This document shows positions 18,473-26,400 of a stretch of 64,000 nucleotides of DNA, in pieces (the first letter of the stretch is position 1; each line of letters begins with the position of its first letter). Source of the DNA: an uncultured Bacteriovorax sp. (GTDB lineage Bacteria; Bdellovibrionota; Bacteriovoracia; Bacteriovoracales; Bacteriovoracaceae). Location: assembly GCA_946481315.1 (NCBI GenBank), contig CAMLMH010000009.1:1-64000 (forward strand), written 5' to 3'. The notes under the pieces were generated by a model. The model worked only from the letters and a program-made list of their open reading frames with translations. It was not told where the DNA came from and ran no database searches. A program made the position numbers and the translations under genes.

Positions 18473-19384
18473 TTAAATGTCTTGTAACCAGTCTGCATCA
18501 CTGGCTGGTTTAGGCAGGTTTTGCAGACCCGGAGGTGTATTTTCATCCTCCAGCCAGTTTTCTGAGCTGGGTAGTGGCAGATCCTCTGAGTTAGGACCTA
18601 AAACTGGGGCTATAATTTCTTCAACAGATTTCTCTTTAGGCGCTTCAATGGCCGGTTTGACAGGTTCTTTGGGTCCTTCAACCTTGATCGTAAAAAATTT
18701 GAGTTCCTGTTCGTTCTTGACTGGCTCGGCCATTGGAGCTTTTAAATTTTGGGCTGCTAGCCAATATAGTGAGGTGTTCACATTTTTTAAAGCCTCTTCC
18801 ATCTTGGGAAGCATTAACGTTTTGAGCGTATCGGCGAAATCAAGAGCTTCTGGGTTCAGCTTTTGTACCCAGTTTTGGATGAGCTGGCTCTTTTTAAGCA
18901 CCCGGCGATATTTGTTGATATCAATTGTAGGTGATGATTGCTGAAGCAGATACTCTTTAAAAAGAGGTAGATCCAGTAAAGCCACGGCATCTTGAATTAA
19001 AGAATTTAAAAACCATTTAATAAAAGGGTCAGTCGTTTTTGCAAGTGAGTCGCGCAATACTTTCAAACCAACGCCGTCTAATGGGGCTCTGGTTGCTGAA
19101 GCATTCATTAAAAATGTCCGGTAAATTTCGATTTTTCCTATCAAAAATAGATCTTCTTTGCTGATGGTTCGCGCGTAGCGATCCAGCAGAAGAGTTTCTG
19201 TCAGCAAACGCTCAAATCTTTCCGGGGCCATTAATTGATAACTGTTGATAAGAAGATTTAATTCAATGGGAAAATCTTTTCCGCCTTCAAGCTTTCTTTT
19301 CTCAACGATAGTGACCGGTTTAACCTGAGCAATACTCATAGCTGGCAAAAGAAAAATAAAAAGGAAAAAGGATCTAATGTTCAT
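18473..19384 (-). CDS. Exported helical protein of unknown function
   Basis: 303 residues, no family recognised. Signal peptide MNIRSFFLFIFLLPAMSIAQ (cleavage near residue 19). The body to about residue 215 is predicted mostly helical with Leu-rich repeats of short helices. The C-terminal 85 residues are Pro/Glu-rich and disordered-looking (PVKPAIEAPKEKSVEEI, LPLPSSENWLEDENTPP), ending in tryptophan-acid motifs NWLEDE and DWLQDI. The ATG overlaps the stop of the gene upstream by 4 bases (ATGA). Together with the next two genes it forms a conserved-looking exported trio of unknown role. Confidence 0.6.
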   Translation of the reverse strand: MNIRSFFLFIFLLPAMSIAQVKPVTIVEKRKLEGGKDFPIELNLLINSYQLMAPERFERLLTETLLLDRYARTISKEDLFLIGKIEIYRTFLMNASATRAPLDGVGLKVLRDSLAKTTDPFIKWFLNSLIQDAVALLDLPLFKEYLLQQSSPTIDINKYRRVLKKSQLIQNWVQKLNPEALDFADTLKTLMLPKMEEALKNVNTSLYWLAAQNLKAPMAEPVKNEQELKFFTIKVEGPKEPVKPAIEAPKEKSVEEIIAPVLGPNSEDLPLPSSENWLEDENTPPGLQNLPKPASDADWLQDI

Positions 19385-20487
19385 TGAACAGTTTCCTTGT
19401 CCAGATTCCTGATGGCTTCATTGGCGCCATCCGGAGGTAAAGCTTTTAAGGAGTCAACATTTTTAAAATCGGAGTTTCCTTTGACAATCAGATAACGCCC
19501 TTTTTCTAGGGTTAACAAAGTCCCATCCATGTCAATTATACTGGTAACGGTCTTTAATTCGCTGAGCGGTTTTAATTCCTTGTTATCAAGTTTCAGATCG
19601 AAAATATCTGTTGTGATGGTATCCGGAGAACCGGTGTTACGAATAAAAGAAATAACACCTTTATCCAGCGTGCAGATCATTTGTCCCAGATCATTGTTGG
19701 CTGAAGTATAGATAATTTCTCTTTTACTAAAGTCCGGATTGGTTAGTGGAAGTCTGGCAATTTGACTTCCAGTTTTTGAGAAATTAATTCCAAAAAAACC
19801 AACGATGAAGTTTGATTCATTTACACAAAGTTCAATTTTTTGTAAGGCACTGGCATTCTTGTGAATGATTTCACTTTTATTCAGGTTACGCTGATAATGA
19901 ACAATTCCTGCATTTCCATTCTCTCCTAGGTCTGTGTAATAGACATTGTTTTCATCAGTCATAACCACGTCAGGAAAGAAGTAAGGATTCACTTTATTAT
20001 TTAATTTTAATGTAAATCTAAGAGCTGAATTGGTAGTATGTTCAAACGTAAGCGTACGCGTATAAAAATTATAATAGGAAAGCCAGTTATCATTTTCATG
20101 AAGTTGAGGATGAACCCCGAAGCCGATTTCTTTCACCTGAGTTTCCCCAAAGTTAACGAGAAAAAGTTTCTCATTTGCCCTGACGGAATAAAAATTATGA
20201 AAATTAGTGTTTTGGGAAATTAAAAGTTTTTTACGGGCAGTTGTTCCTATTATTTCATACTGTGTTCCGATTTCACCTTGCAACAACTCAATGACTTTAT
20301 AGTTTGATGAATAGAGTAAGCTGCCGGACCGCTTTTGATAATAAGTGAATTTTCCACTGTTGCTGATAAAACGAATATTAGCCACCGCTTGTTTTGCCAG
20401 TAACTCTGGTAATACAATTTTTGCCTGAATGCTGAATACAGGCAGTAAACAAATAAATGTCAGCAACAATTTACTTTTTAACGCCAT
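19381..20487 (-). CDS. Exported beta-rich protein, possibly a beta-propeller
   Basis: 368 residues, no firm family. Signal peptide MALKSKLLLTFICLLPVFSIQA. The mature part is almost all short beta strands (for example FYSVRANEKLFLVNFGE, YYTDLGENGNAGIVHYQ, VISFIRNTGSPDTITTDIFDL), a pattern like TolB/WD-type periplasmic propellers (inference from pattern only). The start overlaps the end of the upstream gene by 17 bases, and its own end overlaps the next by 4, so the three are translationally coupled. Confidence 0.55.
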   Translation of the reverse strand: MALKSKLLLTFICLLPVFSIQAKIVLPELLAKQAVANIRFISNSGKFTYYQKRSGSLLYSSNYKVIELLQGEIGTQYEIIGTTARKKLLISQNTNFHNFYSVRANEKLFLVNFGETQVKEIGFGVHPQLHENDNWLSYYNFYTRTLTFEHTTNSALRFTLKLNNKVNPYFFPDVVMTDENNVYYTDLGENGNAGIVHYQRNLNKSEIIHKNASALQKIELCVNESNFIVGFFGINFSKTGSQIARLPLTNPDFSKREIIYTSANNDLGQMICTLDKGVISFIRNTGSPDTITTDIFDLKLDNKELKPLSELKTVTSIIDMDGTLLTLEKGRYLIVKGNSDFKNVDSLKALPPDGANEAIRNLDKETVQ

Positions 20488-22363
20488 AGAGAGTCCAGGT
20501 GTTTAATGGGTGCAGTTCCTGATAGGCACTGACACTGTTATAAATATATGACCAATTTAACAAGCGTGGAGTATGAACATCATCAATGGCTAACCTTGTA
20601 ACTATAAAATTATCGCTGTTCTTCTTAACAATTCCATCCAGGATGAAAGGCATCGGCTGGCATTGATTGATAGAATGTCTCTGGTAAATTTCAGGAAGTA
20701 AATCTTCTGCGCAACCAATACCATGGACAACAGAGCTGGCAATTTTTTCGAGATGAAAAGTTAGGTCAGTAAAGTTTCGGATCTGGCGATCTTGAGTTCC
20801 GTGAACTTCGTTCAGCAAATTCGTAAAAGAGTAACGTTCATTCATGTAAGCGGTAGGAAAATAATCAAAAAGTGGCTTTCCAATAAATTTTATGTCGGCT
20901 TGTTGCTTTTCTTCCCAAATGACTTTTTTATCACAAGATAAAGTGGTGCAATTATCGGCATTATAGACAATAAAACAGCCATATTTAAATTCCGAGCGAA
21001 GTGGATTATAGGTCCGGGAATCGACTATTCGGCATGTCGTCTTTGCAGGAGCACCTTTTTGCCTGATTAAAATTCCAGCGATAACCTGATCTTCACTCAA
21101 AGGTTCATTCTGGCGATTGCCAGGTATGTAGCTGGTGCAAACTTCTTTATTATCGATGCGATTCATATAACAAACTTTCAGAGGCCATCCGGCTTCATAT
21201 TTAATATCCAGATTTAAACGTGCAAAGGTATAATTGATCTCGCTGGCACAAGCATCGCGGGTGGAGATCATTTTTCTTGGACTGAAGTGGTTGATTAGTC
21301 GGTGAACATTTATTAAAGCCTCATTATCAACGGCACCCGGACAATCATGATAGTCTGTTTGTAGCTTGGATTTCATTAATGCAGACGAAAGGTTTGAGCA
21401 TGATTGTAGTGGGAAGGCAGAAGGAAAATCCTTATTCCCTCTTGTTTCGCAAAATGAGTCTTCTGTTGCCAGTTTCGCAGCACAATTGCGAAGATCATTT
21501 AAAGTTAATGGCTCTGCACGGTTATACATGTTGATACATTTATAGCTTAGCTTCCATGCGGGAAGTTCTGAGTTCAGAACTTTACTCCAAGCATCGCTTT
21601 TGAGGTAATTCTCACAAAAGAGCTCAGGTGCTGATAAAGAACCACAAAGATTATCCAGATATATTCGTTTTACCAGTGGAATTTTCTCTTTGTAGTAATC
21701 CGATTGTTTTTTCTGTGGTGATTTTTTTATAATCTGCTGAATCCTGCACAGATAGGGAGTATAAGAGTTATCCATCCATTCCTGATGAATAACGGAGCAT
21801 TCAGCCTTACTTCGGGGAATGGTAAATTTGATGCCTTCTATCGTTTTAGGGGCATTAACTTCACTGAAAAGAATCGAAAACTCACGATTGTTTAAACATT
21901 TAAGCTTATAAATTTGATTAAAAAAATCAGCTCTGGGGATCGCTGCCGATTCAGAATTTTCCCCATTTTTAAAATCGATGAGAATATTTTCCGGATTGCC
22001 TTCTGAAGTTTTCAACAAATTATTTTCCAGAGCAGAAAGAAGTTTACATTCATCTCGGGCAGCAAGTTTAATGAATTTTTCATCTGAATTGATCAGTAAA
22101 TTTTTTAAAAACTCATTATTGAGGCGAACCTCTGTGAGTTTTGAAATATCAGGAATGGCACTTAGGTTGGACTGGATCCTGCTCTTGGCTTTCTGATAAT
22201 TGTCTTTATTTAATTCTGATAATCGTTCGAAACTTTCAATTAATCCTGGAGGATTTTTTGGATCCTGAGAAAAGGCCTTGCCGGTAAAACCGACAAGGCC
22301 TGCAATAATGAGACTTTTATAAAACAGATTTTGCAAGAATAGAGGCGATGTCTTCAACTTCAA
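20471..22363 (-). CDS. Large exported Cys-rich protein of unknown function
   Basis: Up to 630 residues, no family recognised. A hydrophobic signal-like segment NLFYKSLIIAGLVGFTGKAFSQ is at residues 12-33. Starts are TTG at 22363 (overlaps the upstream gene by 47 bases) or TTG at 22336, which gives a better-sized signal peptide; neither has a strong ribosome site. The mature part holds more than 20 Cys, many spaced as if paired (CKLLSALENN, CSVIHQ, YLCRIQ, CENYLK, KCINMY, CSNLSSAL, CTTLSCDKK), consistent with a disulfide-rich periplasmic or surface protein. Repeating short Cys-bounded helical blocks across residues 105-360 could be an internal repeat. Confidence 0.55.
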   Translation of the reverse strand: MKLKTSPLFLQNLFYKSLIIAGLVGFTGKAFSQDPKNPPGLIESFERLSELNKDNYQKAKSRIQSNLSAIPDISKLTEVRLNNEFLKNLLINSDEKFIKLAARDECKLLSALENNLLKTSEGNPENILIDFKNGENSESAAIPRADFFNQIYKLKCLNNREFSILFSEVNAPKTIEGIKFTIPRSKAECSVIHQEWMDNSYTPYLCRIQQIIKKSPQKKQSDYYKEKIPLVKRIYLDNLCGSLSAPELFCENYLKSDAWSKVLNSELPAWKLSYKCINMYNRAEPLTLNDLRNCAAKLATEDSFCETRGNKDFPSAFPLQSCSNLSSALMKSKLQTDYHDCPGAVDNEALINVHRLINHFSPRKMISTRDACASEINYTFARLNLDIKYEAGWPLKVCYMNRIDNKEVCTSYIPGNRQNEPLSEDQVIAGILIRQKGAPAKTTCRIVDSRTYNPLRSEFKYGCFIVYNADNCTTLSCDKKVIWEEKQQADIKFIGKPLFDYFPTAYMNERYSFTNLLNEVHGTQDRQIRNFTDLTFHLEKIASSVVHGIGCAEDLLPEIYQRHSINQCQPMPFILDGIVKKNSDNFIVTRLAIDDVHTPRLLNWSYIYNSVSAYQELHPLNTWTLYGVKK

Positions 22364-24344
22364 GGTTTTCCGTTTCCTTTACGTGAGCTTTAGACGAATT
22401 AAAGTTAATCATACAATAAGAACACGCAGTCGCCAATTTGTTTACTTCTTTCTCACCAATGTCTTTTAGGCGGTTATTGGCTATGTGCTCACCTTCTGGG
22501 AGCTCATACCACATATTTCCACCGCCCATTCCACAACAAAGAGCCTTGTCTTTATTTCTTTCCATTTCTTTGACTTTCAAGCCCTGAATTGAATTTAAGA
22601 TTGCTCGAGGAGCATTATATTGACCATGATGACGGCCGAGATAACAAGGATCATGGAAAGTTAATTCCTCATTAATGGATTTTTCCGGCACCAGCTTACC
22701 CTGATCAATAAGTTCAGCTAATAATTCTGTATGGTGTACAGTCTCGAAAGCTCCGTCATCGAATTTGGCATATTCTTTCCCAATAGTATGAAGACAATGT
22801 GGACAATGAGTCACAACTTTTCCGAACTCGTACTGGCGCATATTGGCGATATTTTCGATAGCGATTTCATAAAAAGAATACTCATCGCCAAAACGTCTTA
22901 CCGGATCGCCGTTACACTTTTCAGTTTTCCCCATAACGGCAAAGCTCACACCTGCTTTTTTGAGCATAGCAATCGTATCTTTTACCACTTTCTGGTTAGA
23001 TCCGTCGTAAGATCCAGCACAACCGACATAGTACAGATAATCTACTTTTTTGCCTGCTTCAATAACTGGAATGTTAAGACCATCAGCCCACTTAAATCTA
23101 TCCTGCTGAGAGATACCCCAAGGGTTTCCTTGATTCTTAATTTTGTTAACGGCATCAGCAGCTGCAGGAGGAATATCTCCTAAGGTCAGGGCTTTATAGC
23201 GTTTAGCTTCCATGATGATATTAACGTGCTCGATATTGGCAGGACATTCTTCCATACAAGCCCCACAAGTCGTACAGGCATCCAGCTCGTTAGAAGCAAA
23301 AATTGGATTTTCACCCCAAATTTCTGCGTCTGTTTGGCCGTTTGCATATGTAGCGAAAGCGAGATCACGTGTTTTTGTTATGACTGTTTTTGGATCCAGA
23401 ATCTTGCCGGCCAGGTTAGCCGGACAAACCTGAGTACATCTCCCACATTCAACACAGGTTAATAAATCGAGATTATTTTTCATGGTCAATTCTGAAAGTT
23501 TTCCTAAACCAAATGTTTCGGCATTTTCATTTTCAAAATTCATTGGATTTAAAACAGCTCCTCGACGGCGAGGAGTGACTAAAGCAGCAAATGGAAGCAT
23601 AAAAATGTGCGATAGTTTTGACCAACCGAGAGCTCCAACGAACACCATTGTATTGGCCATGTGGAGAAACCAAAGTGTGCGATAACTATAAGCCAGGGTT
23701 GTATCAGATAAGCCCAGCTTGCCAAATAATAAAGCAAGTCCCCAACCGATAGGCGCCCATTGTGCTTCACCAGAAGGCATTCCGCTGCCTAGAATCCTCA
23801 ATCCCTCAATGAAGTATCCGATCACAACCAGTGCCACGAGCATACGGTACATGAACATTTCTTGTTTTGGTTTAGTCGCCGATAGATATTTAGGCTTTTC
23901 AATGTAGCGACGATGATATGCCATTGCTATACCTATCAAAATCATTAAACCAGCTATGTCGGCCAGAAATGAAATTACGATGTAAGTTGTTCCCTGAAAA
24001 ACTTTGAATGGCGTATCGTAATGGATAGCAACTAAGTCAGTAGCAATCCATAGAATCAAAAAACCATAAAAAATTAAGCTGTGGAATACACCCACTCGCA
24101 GATAACGTTTAACTTTTCCGGTAAGCAGGAGGTTATGCCAGAAACGTCCCCATTGAAGTTTGGCAGGCATTAAACCATCCAGCTCTTCAACGCCCCCACC
24201 GCGAGTAATAAACTTTATCTTTTTGTAGAAACCGGCAATCATAACGCTGACGCTTACGAAAAACGAAACGTACATGATGATTTTGAATGCGTAGGGAATG
24301 TTCCACATGATTTCCCTGCTGGCGAGTGTTGAAACCTCTCCCAT
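22317..24344 (-). CDS. Membrane-anchored Fe-S oxidoreductase (FadF / HdrD-like)
   Basis: Electron-transfer protein, 675 residues. The N-terminal 260 residues hold about six membrane helices like the heme-b subunit of nitrate or heterodisulfide reductases. Then come two 4Fe-4S motifs, CVECGRCTQVCP and CTTCGACMEECP. Two CCG-type domains follow (CAGSYDGSNQ, CPHCLHTIGKEY, HDPCYLGRHHGQYNAP, CCGMGGGNMW). This order matches proteins that pass electrons from ETF (acyl-CoA dehydrogenation) to quinone (family knowledge). No etfAB is in the window. ATG at 24344 has AGGAG 6 bases upstream. First gene of the minus operon that ends with hisS-valS. Confidence 0.85.
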   Translation of the reverse strand: MGEVSTLASREIMWNIPYAFKIIMYVSFFVSVSVMIAGFYKKIKFITRGGGVEELDGLMPAKLQWGRFWHNLLLTGKVKRYLRVGVFHSLIFYGFLILWIATDLVAIHYDTPFKVFQGTTYIVISFLADIAGLMILIGIAMAYHRRYIEKPKYLSATKPKQEMFMYRMLVALVVIGYFIEGLRILGSGMPSGEAQWAPIGWGLALLFGKLGLSDTTLAYSYRTLWFLHMANTMVFVGALGWSKLSHIFMLPFAALVTPRRRGAVLNPMNFENENAETFGLGKLSELTMKNNLDLLTCVECGRCTQVCPANLAGKILDPKTVITKTRDLAFATYANGQTDAEIWGENPIFASNELDACTTCGACMEECPANIEHVNIIMEAKRYKALTLGDIPPAAADAVNKIKNQGNPWGISQQDRFKWADGLNIPVIEAGKKVDYLYYVGCAGSYDGSNQKVVKDTIAMLKKAGVSFAVMGKTEKCNGDPVRRFGDEYSFYEIAIENIANMRQYEFGKVVTHCPHCLHTIGKEYAKFDDGAFETVHHTELLAELIDQGKLVPEKSINEELTFHDPCYLGRHHGQYNAPRAILNSIQGLKVKEMERNKDKALCCGMGGGNMWYELPEGEHIANNRLKDIGEKEVNKLATACSYCMINFNSSKAHVKETENLEVEDIASILAKSVL

Positions 24345-24489
24345 AATTACTCCTTATACTAAAGCGAAAAAGTCGGTTAACTACATATTTACCTAAATTA
24401 GAATAAAAGGTTTTGGTAAAGAATTAAACGAGAAAATTGTCCTAAATTCAGGCATACTATTTTAGGTTAAACTTCTATTGGATAATCCC
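24345..24489. promoter_or_regulatory. Divergent intergenic region with two inverted repeats
   Basis: 145 bases between the Fe-S oxidoreductase (-) and a lipoprotein gene (+). TTTACC (24389-24394) is mirrored by GGTAAA (24415-24420), and CCTAAA (24441-24446) by TTTAGG (24461-24466). These could be operator half-sites. No promoter with good spacing stands out on either strand. Confidence 0.25.
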
Positions 24490-25524
24490 ATGATAAACAT
24501 ATTTTTCATTGTGTTTGCTTTTTGTCTGACCTCCTGCGCCCGGGTTCAAACCCTGAACCTGGAACCGCATGCCTATTCCGAAAGACCCAAGAAAATATTA
24601 TGGATCCAGGTTGCAGGCTTTTCAGAAGAACATATACCTCTGCTTAAATTTAACACCAGCGATGCCAACCATAAAACAGCCCTGGAACAAGGCTCATGCA
24701 TGGGCAAAATCTGGAATTATAATTTATATGAATTACGACCTTCAGCGAGAAATAGTTTTCTCTCTCAGTTATCAGGTTCGAGAAACATTAAAGGTACATG
24801 CGAGGACTATTCTCATAATGCAGTCTGGAATCTTCTGGCCGATTTTAACTTCAATGCGGGAATTCTGGAAAATGGGGGGGACCCAACCCAGTCTTTAGAG
24901 ACAGCACTAACTTGTCCGGTTAACAATATGCTGGATATAGAAAAGATTCGGTTTTGGCGTATGGCCAGTGGGATGACCGATGACAATAAATCTTTTCATT
25001 ATCAGGATCCACCAGCACAGCTTGCAGACAGCATGCAGCCAGGCCTTTACTATGATCGTTCCTGTCAAAAAGGTCTGTGTTTTTCCAGTTTATTTAACAA
25101 TTTTAAAGTGCTGTGGGGGATGCTGAATAAATCTGCTCCCACTAATATATTCATTGTCCGCGATTTTAATTTTCAAAACGCACTTAAGAAAAAAGATATT
25201 AATCTGGCCAAAGAATCATTACAGGAAATTGACCGGATTATTTCCTGGGCCAAAAAAGATAATAACCAGGAATTGTTGATTGTTCTAAGTGGTGCAGAGA
25301 GTACACCTGTGGAATATCCAGTTCAGGGAAAAGAATGGGCAGAATTTGAAAAATCAGGAAAAAATCTCATTTATAAAAGGTCTTCACTGATGTCACCGGT
25401 TATTTCCTACGGGGCAATGGCCGAGAATTTCTGTGGTCTCTACGATGAATCAGAGATGCTGAAACGGGCGATTCACAGACCGGAAAGAAAAAAATTTAGC
25501 TGGGATTATATCAATCCACTTTAA
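24490..25524 (+). CDS. Lipoprotein, possible alkaline-phosphatase-like fold
   Basis: About 344 residues from ATG at 24490; an in-frame TTG at 24478 would spoil the signal. Lipobox in IFFIVFAFCLTSCARVQ (LTSC, Cys at residue 16). KKILWIQVAGFSEEHIPLL resembles the first strand and metal-site loop of sulfatase/alkaline-phosphatase proteins, and ELLIVLSGAEST resembles their late strand (where SDHG is usual), but the metal ligands are not convincingly present, so this is a weak inference. Six further Cys. Its stop overlaps the hslO stop tail-to-tail by 4 bases. Confidence 0.55.
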   Translation: MINIFFIVFAFCLTSCARVQTLNLEPHAYSERPKKILWIQVAGFSEEHIPLLKFNTSDANHKTALEQGSCMGKIWNYNLYELRPSARNSFLSQLSGSRNIKGTCEDYSHNAVWNLLADFNFNAGILENGGDPTQSLETALTCPVNNMLDIEKIRFWRMASGMTDDNKSFHYQDPPAQLADSMQPGLYYDRSCQKGLCFSSLFNNFKVLWGMLNKSAPTNIFIVRDFNFQNALKKKDINLAKESLQEIDRIISWAKKDNNQELLIVLSGAESTPVEYPVQGKEWAEFEKSGKNLIYKRSSLMSPVISYGAMAENFCGLYDESEMLKRAIHRPERKKFSWDYINPL

Positions 25525-26351
25525 AATTCATCCCGCAAAAAAAGATAACTCGTTTTGCAATAGTCGCAGCGGGTTTCGATGCTTTTCTCTCCGACTTCGA
25601 AAACGTGATCAATTCCCGAAGATCCAATTAAGCTTTTCAACCCCTGAAACATTCTGTCACGTGAGCATGTGCATTTGAATGAAATTTCTTTGGAACCAAG
25701 GTAGATGAACCCCAGTTTTTCAAAATGAGTTTGAATCGTAGAATAATCAGTAGTCTGCATCTGGTACAGCTCATTTAGTTTATTCTGAAATTTTCCATAA
25801 TATTCTTGGATGGTCAGCTTGTATTGGGTTTCAATTTTGTTAATATTGATATCCGGTAATTTCATCAGCATGACACTTTGGTCTGTTATGTCATTGAGAA
25901 AAACTTCACTCTTAACCTGATAAGATTCTCGAAAAATTTTATTGATTACCTGATCGAAGCTAATCTTTTCCAAATTAATTATAGAGGTGTAGGGTGTATG
26001 TTCATTGGGAAAAGTTTTTACAACCCGGCATTTTCCAGTAATCGACTCAGGAAATTGTCTAAAGGTTTCAGGCAATAAAAGGGTTCGCATTTGCCCCTGC
26101 TCACTCATTTCAATTTTTAGTCTAAAATAAGGTTCTTCAGAATCCAGATAGACGCCCAGACCTTCGCCAGGTTTTAAGAAAGAAATCATGGGTTGAATGG
26201 AGAGTATAGTATTTCGAAAATACTGAAAACCTTCGCCATGAACAGCATGAATGATGGCAAGGTCGTGGATAAGCTTTTGTCCCTCGAGGAAATGGAGAGT
26301 GAAGCCTTCTTTTTGATCAATAAAACTATACAATCGACTTTCTGGAAGCAT
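25521..26351 (-). CDS. hslO: Redox-regulated chaperone Hsp33
   Basis: Cytoplasmic holdase switched on by oxidation. 276 residues. The C-terminal zinc switch has C227-x-C229 (FKCTCSRDRM) and C262-x2-C265 (ETRCDYCKTSY), the expected CxC / CxxC set. The N-terminal half keeps the Hsp33 fold pattern but with weak identity: the usual LGR..A block is replaced. There is no Shine-Dalgarno before ATG 26351; an extended -10 ends 7 bases upstream, so the mRNA is probably leaderless. Divergent from the AddB-like gene. Confidence 0.85.
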   Translation of the reverse strand: MLPESRLYSFIDQKEGFTLHFLEGQKLIHDLAIIHAVHGEGFQYFRNTILSIQPMISFLKPGEGLGVYLDSEEPYFRLKIEMSEQGQMRTLLLPETFRQFPESITGKCRVVKTFPNEHTPYTSIINLEKISFDQVINKIFRESYQVKSEVFLNDITDQSVMLMKLPDININKIETQYKLTIQEYYGKFQNKLNELYQMQTTDYSTIQTHFEKLGFIYLGSKEISFKCTCSRDRMFQGLKSLIGSSGIDHVFEVGEKSIETRCDYCKTSYLFLRDEF

Positions 26352-26358
26352 AAGATAA

Positions 26359-26387
26359 ATTCTATCAGAAAAGCCGGTTGTTGTCTT
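26359..26387 (-). promoter_or_regulatory. Extended -10 promoter giving a leaderless hslO mRNA
   Basis: On the minus strand: AAGACA (26387-26382), 17-base spacer ending in TGA, then TAGAAT (26364-26359), then 7 bases to the ATG at 26351. Transcription should start at or within a base or two of the A of ATG. Confidence 0.5.
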
Positions 26388-26400
26388 GGAGAAAAGCGTT

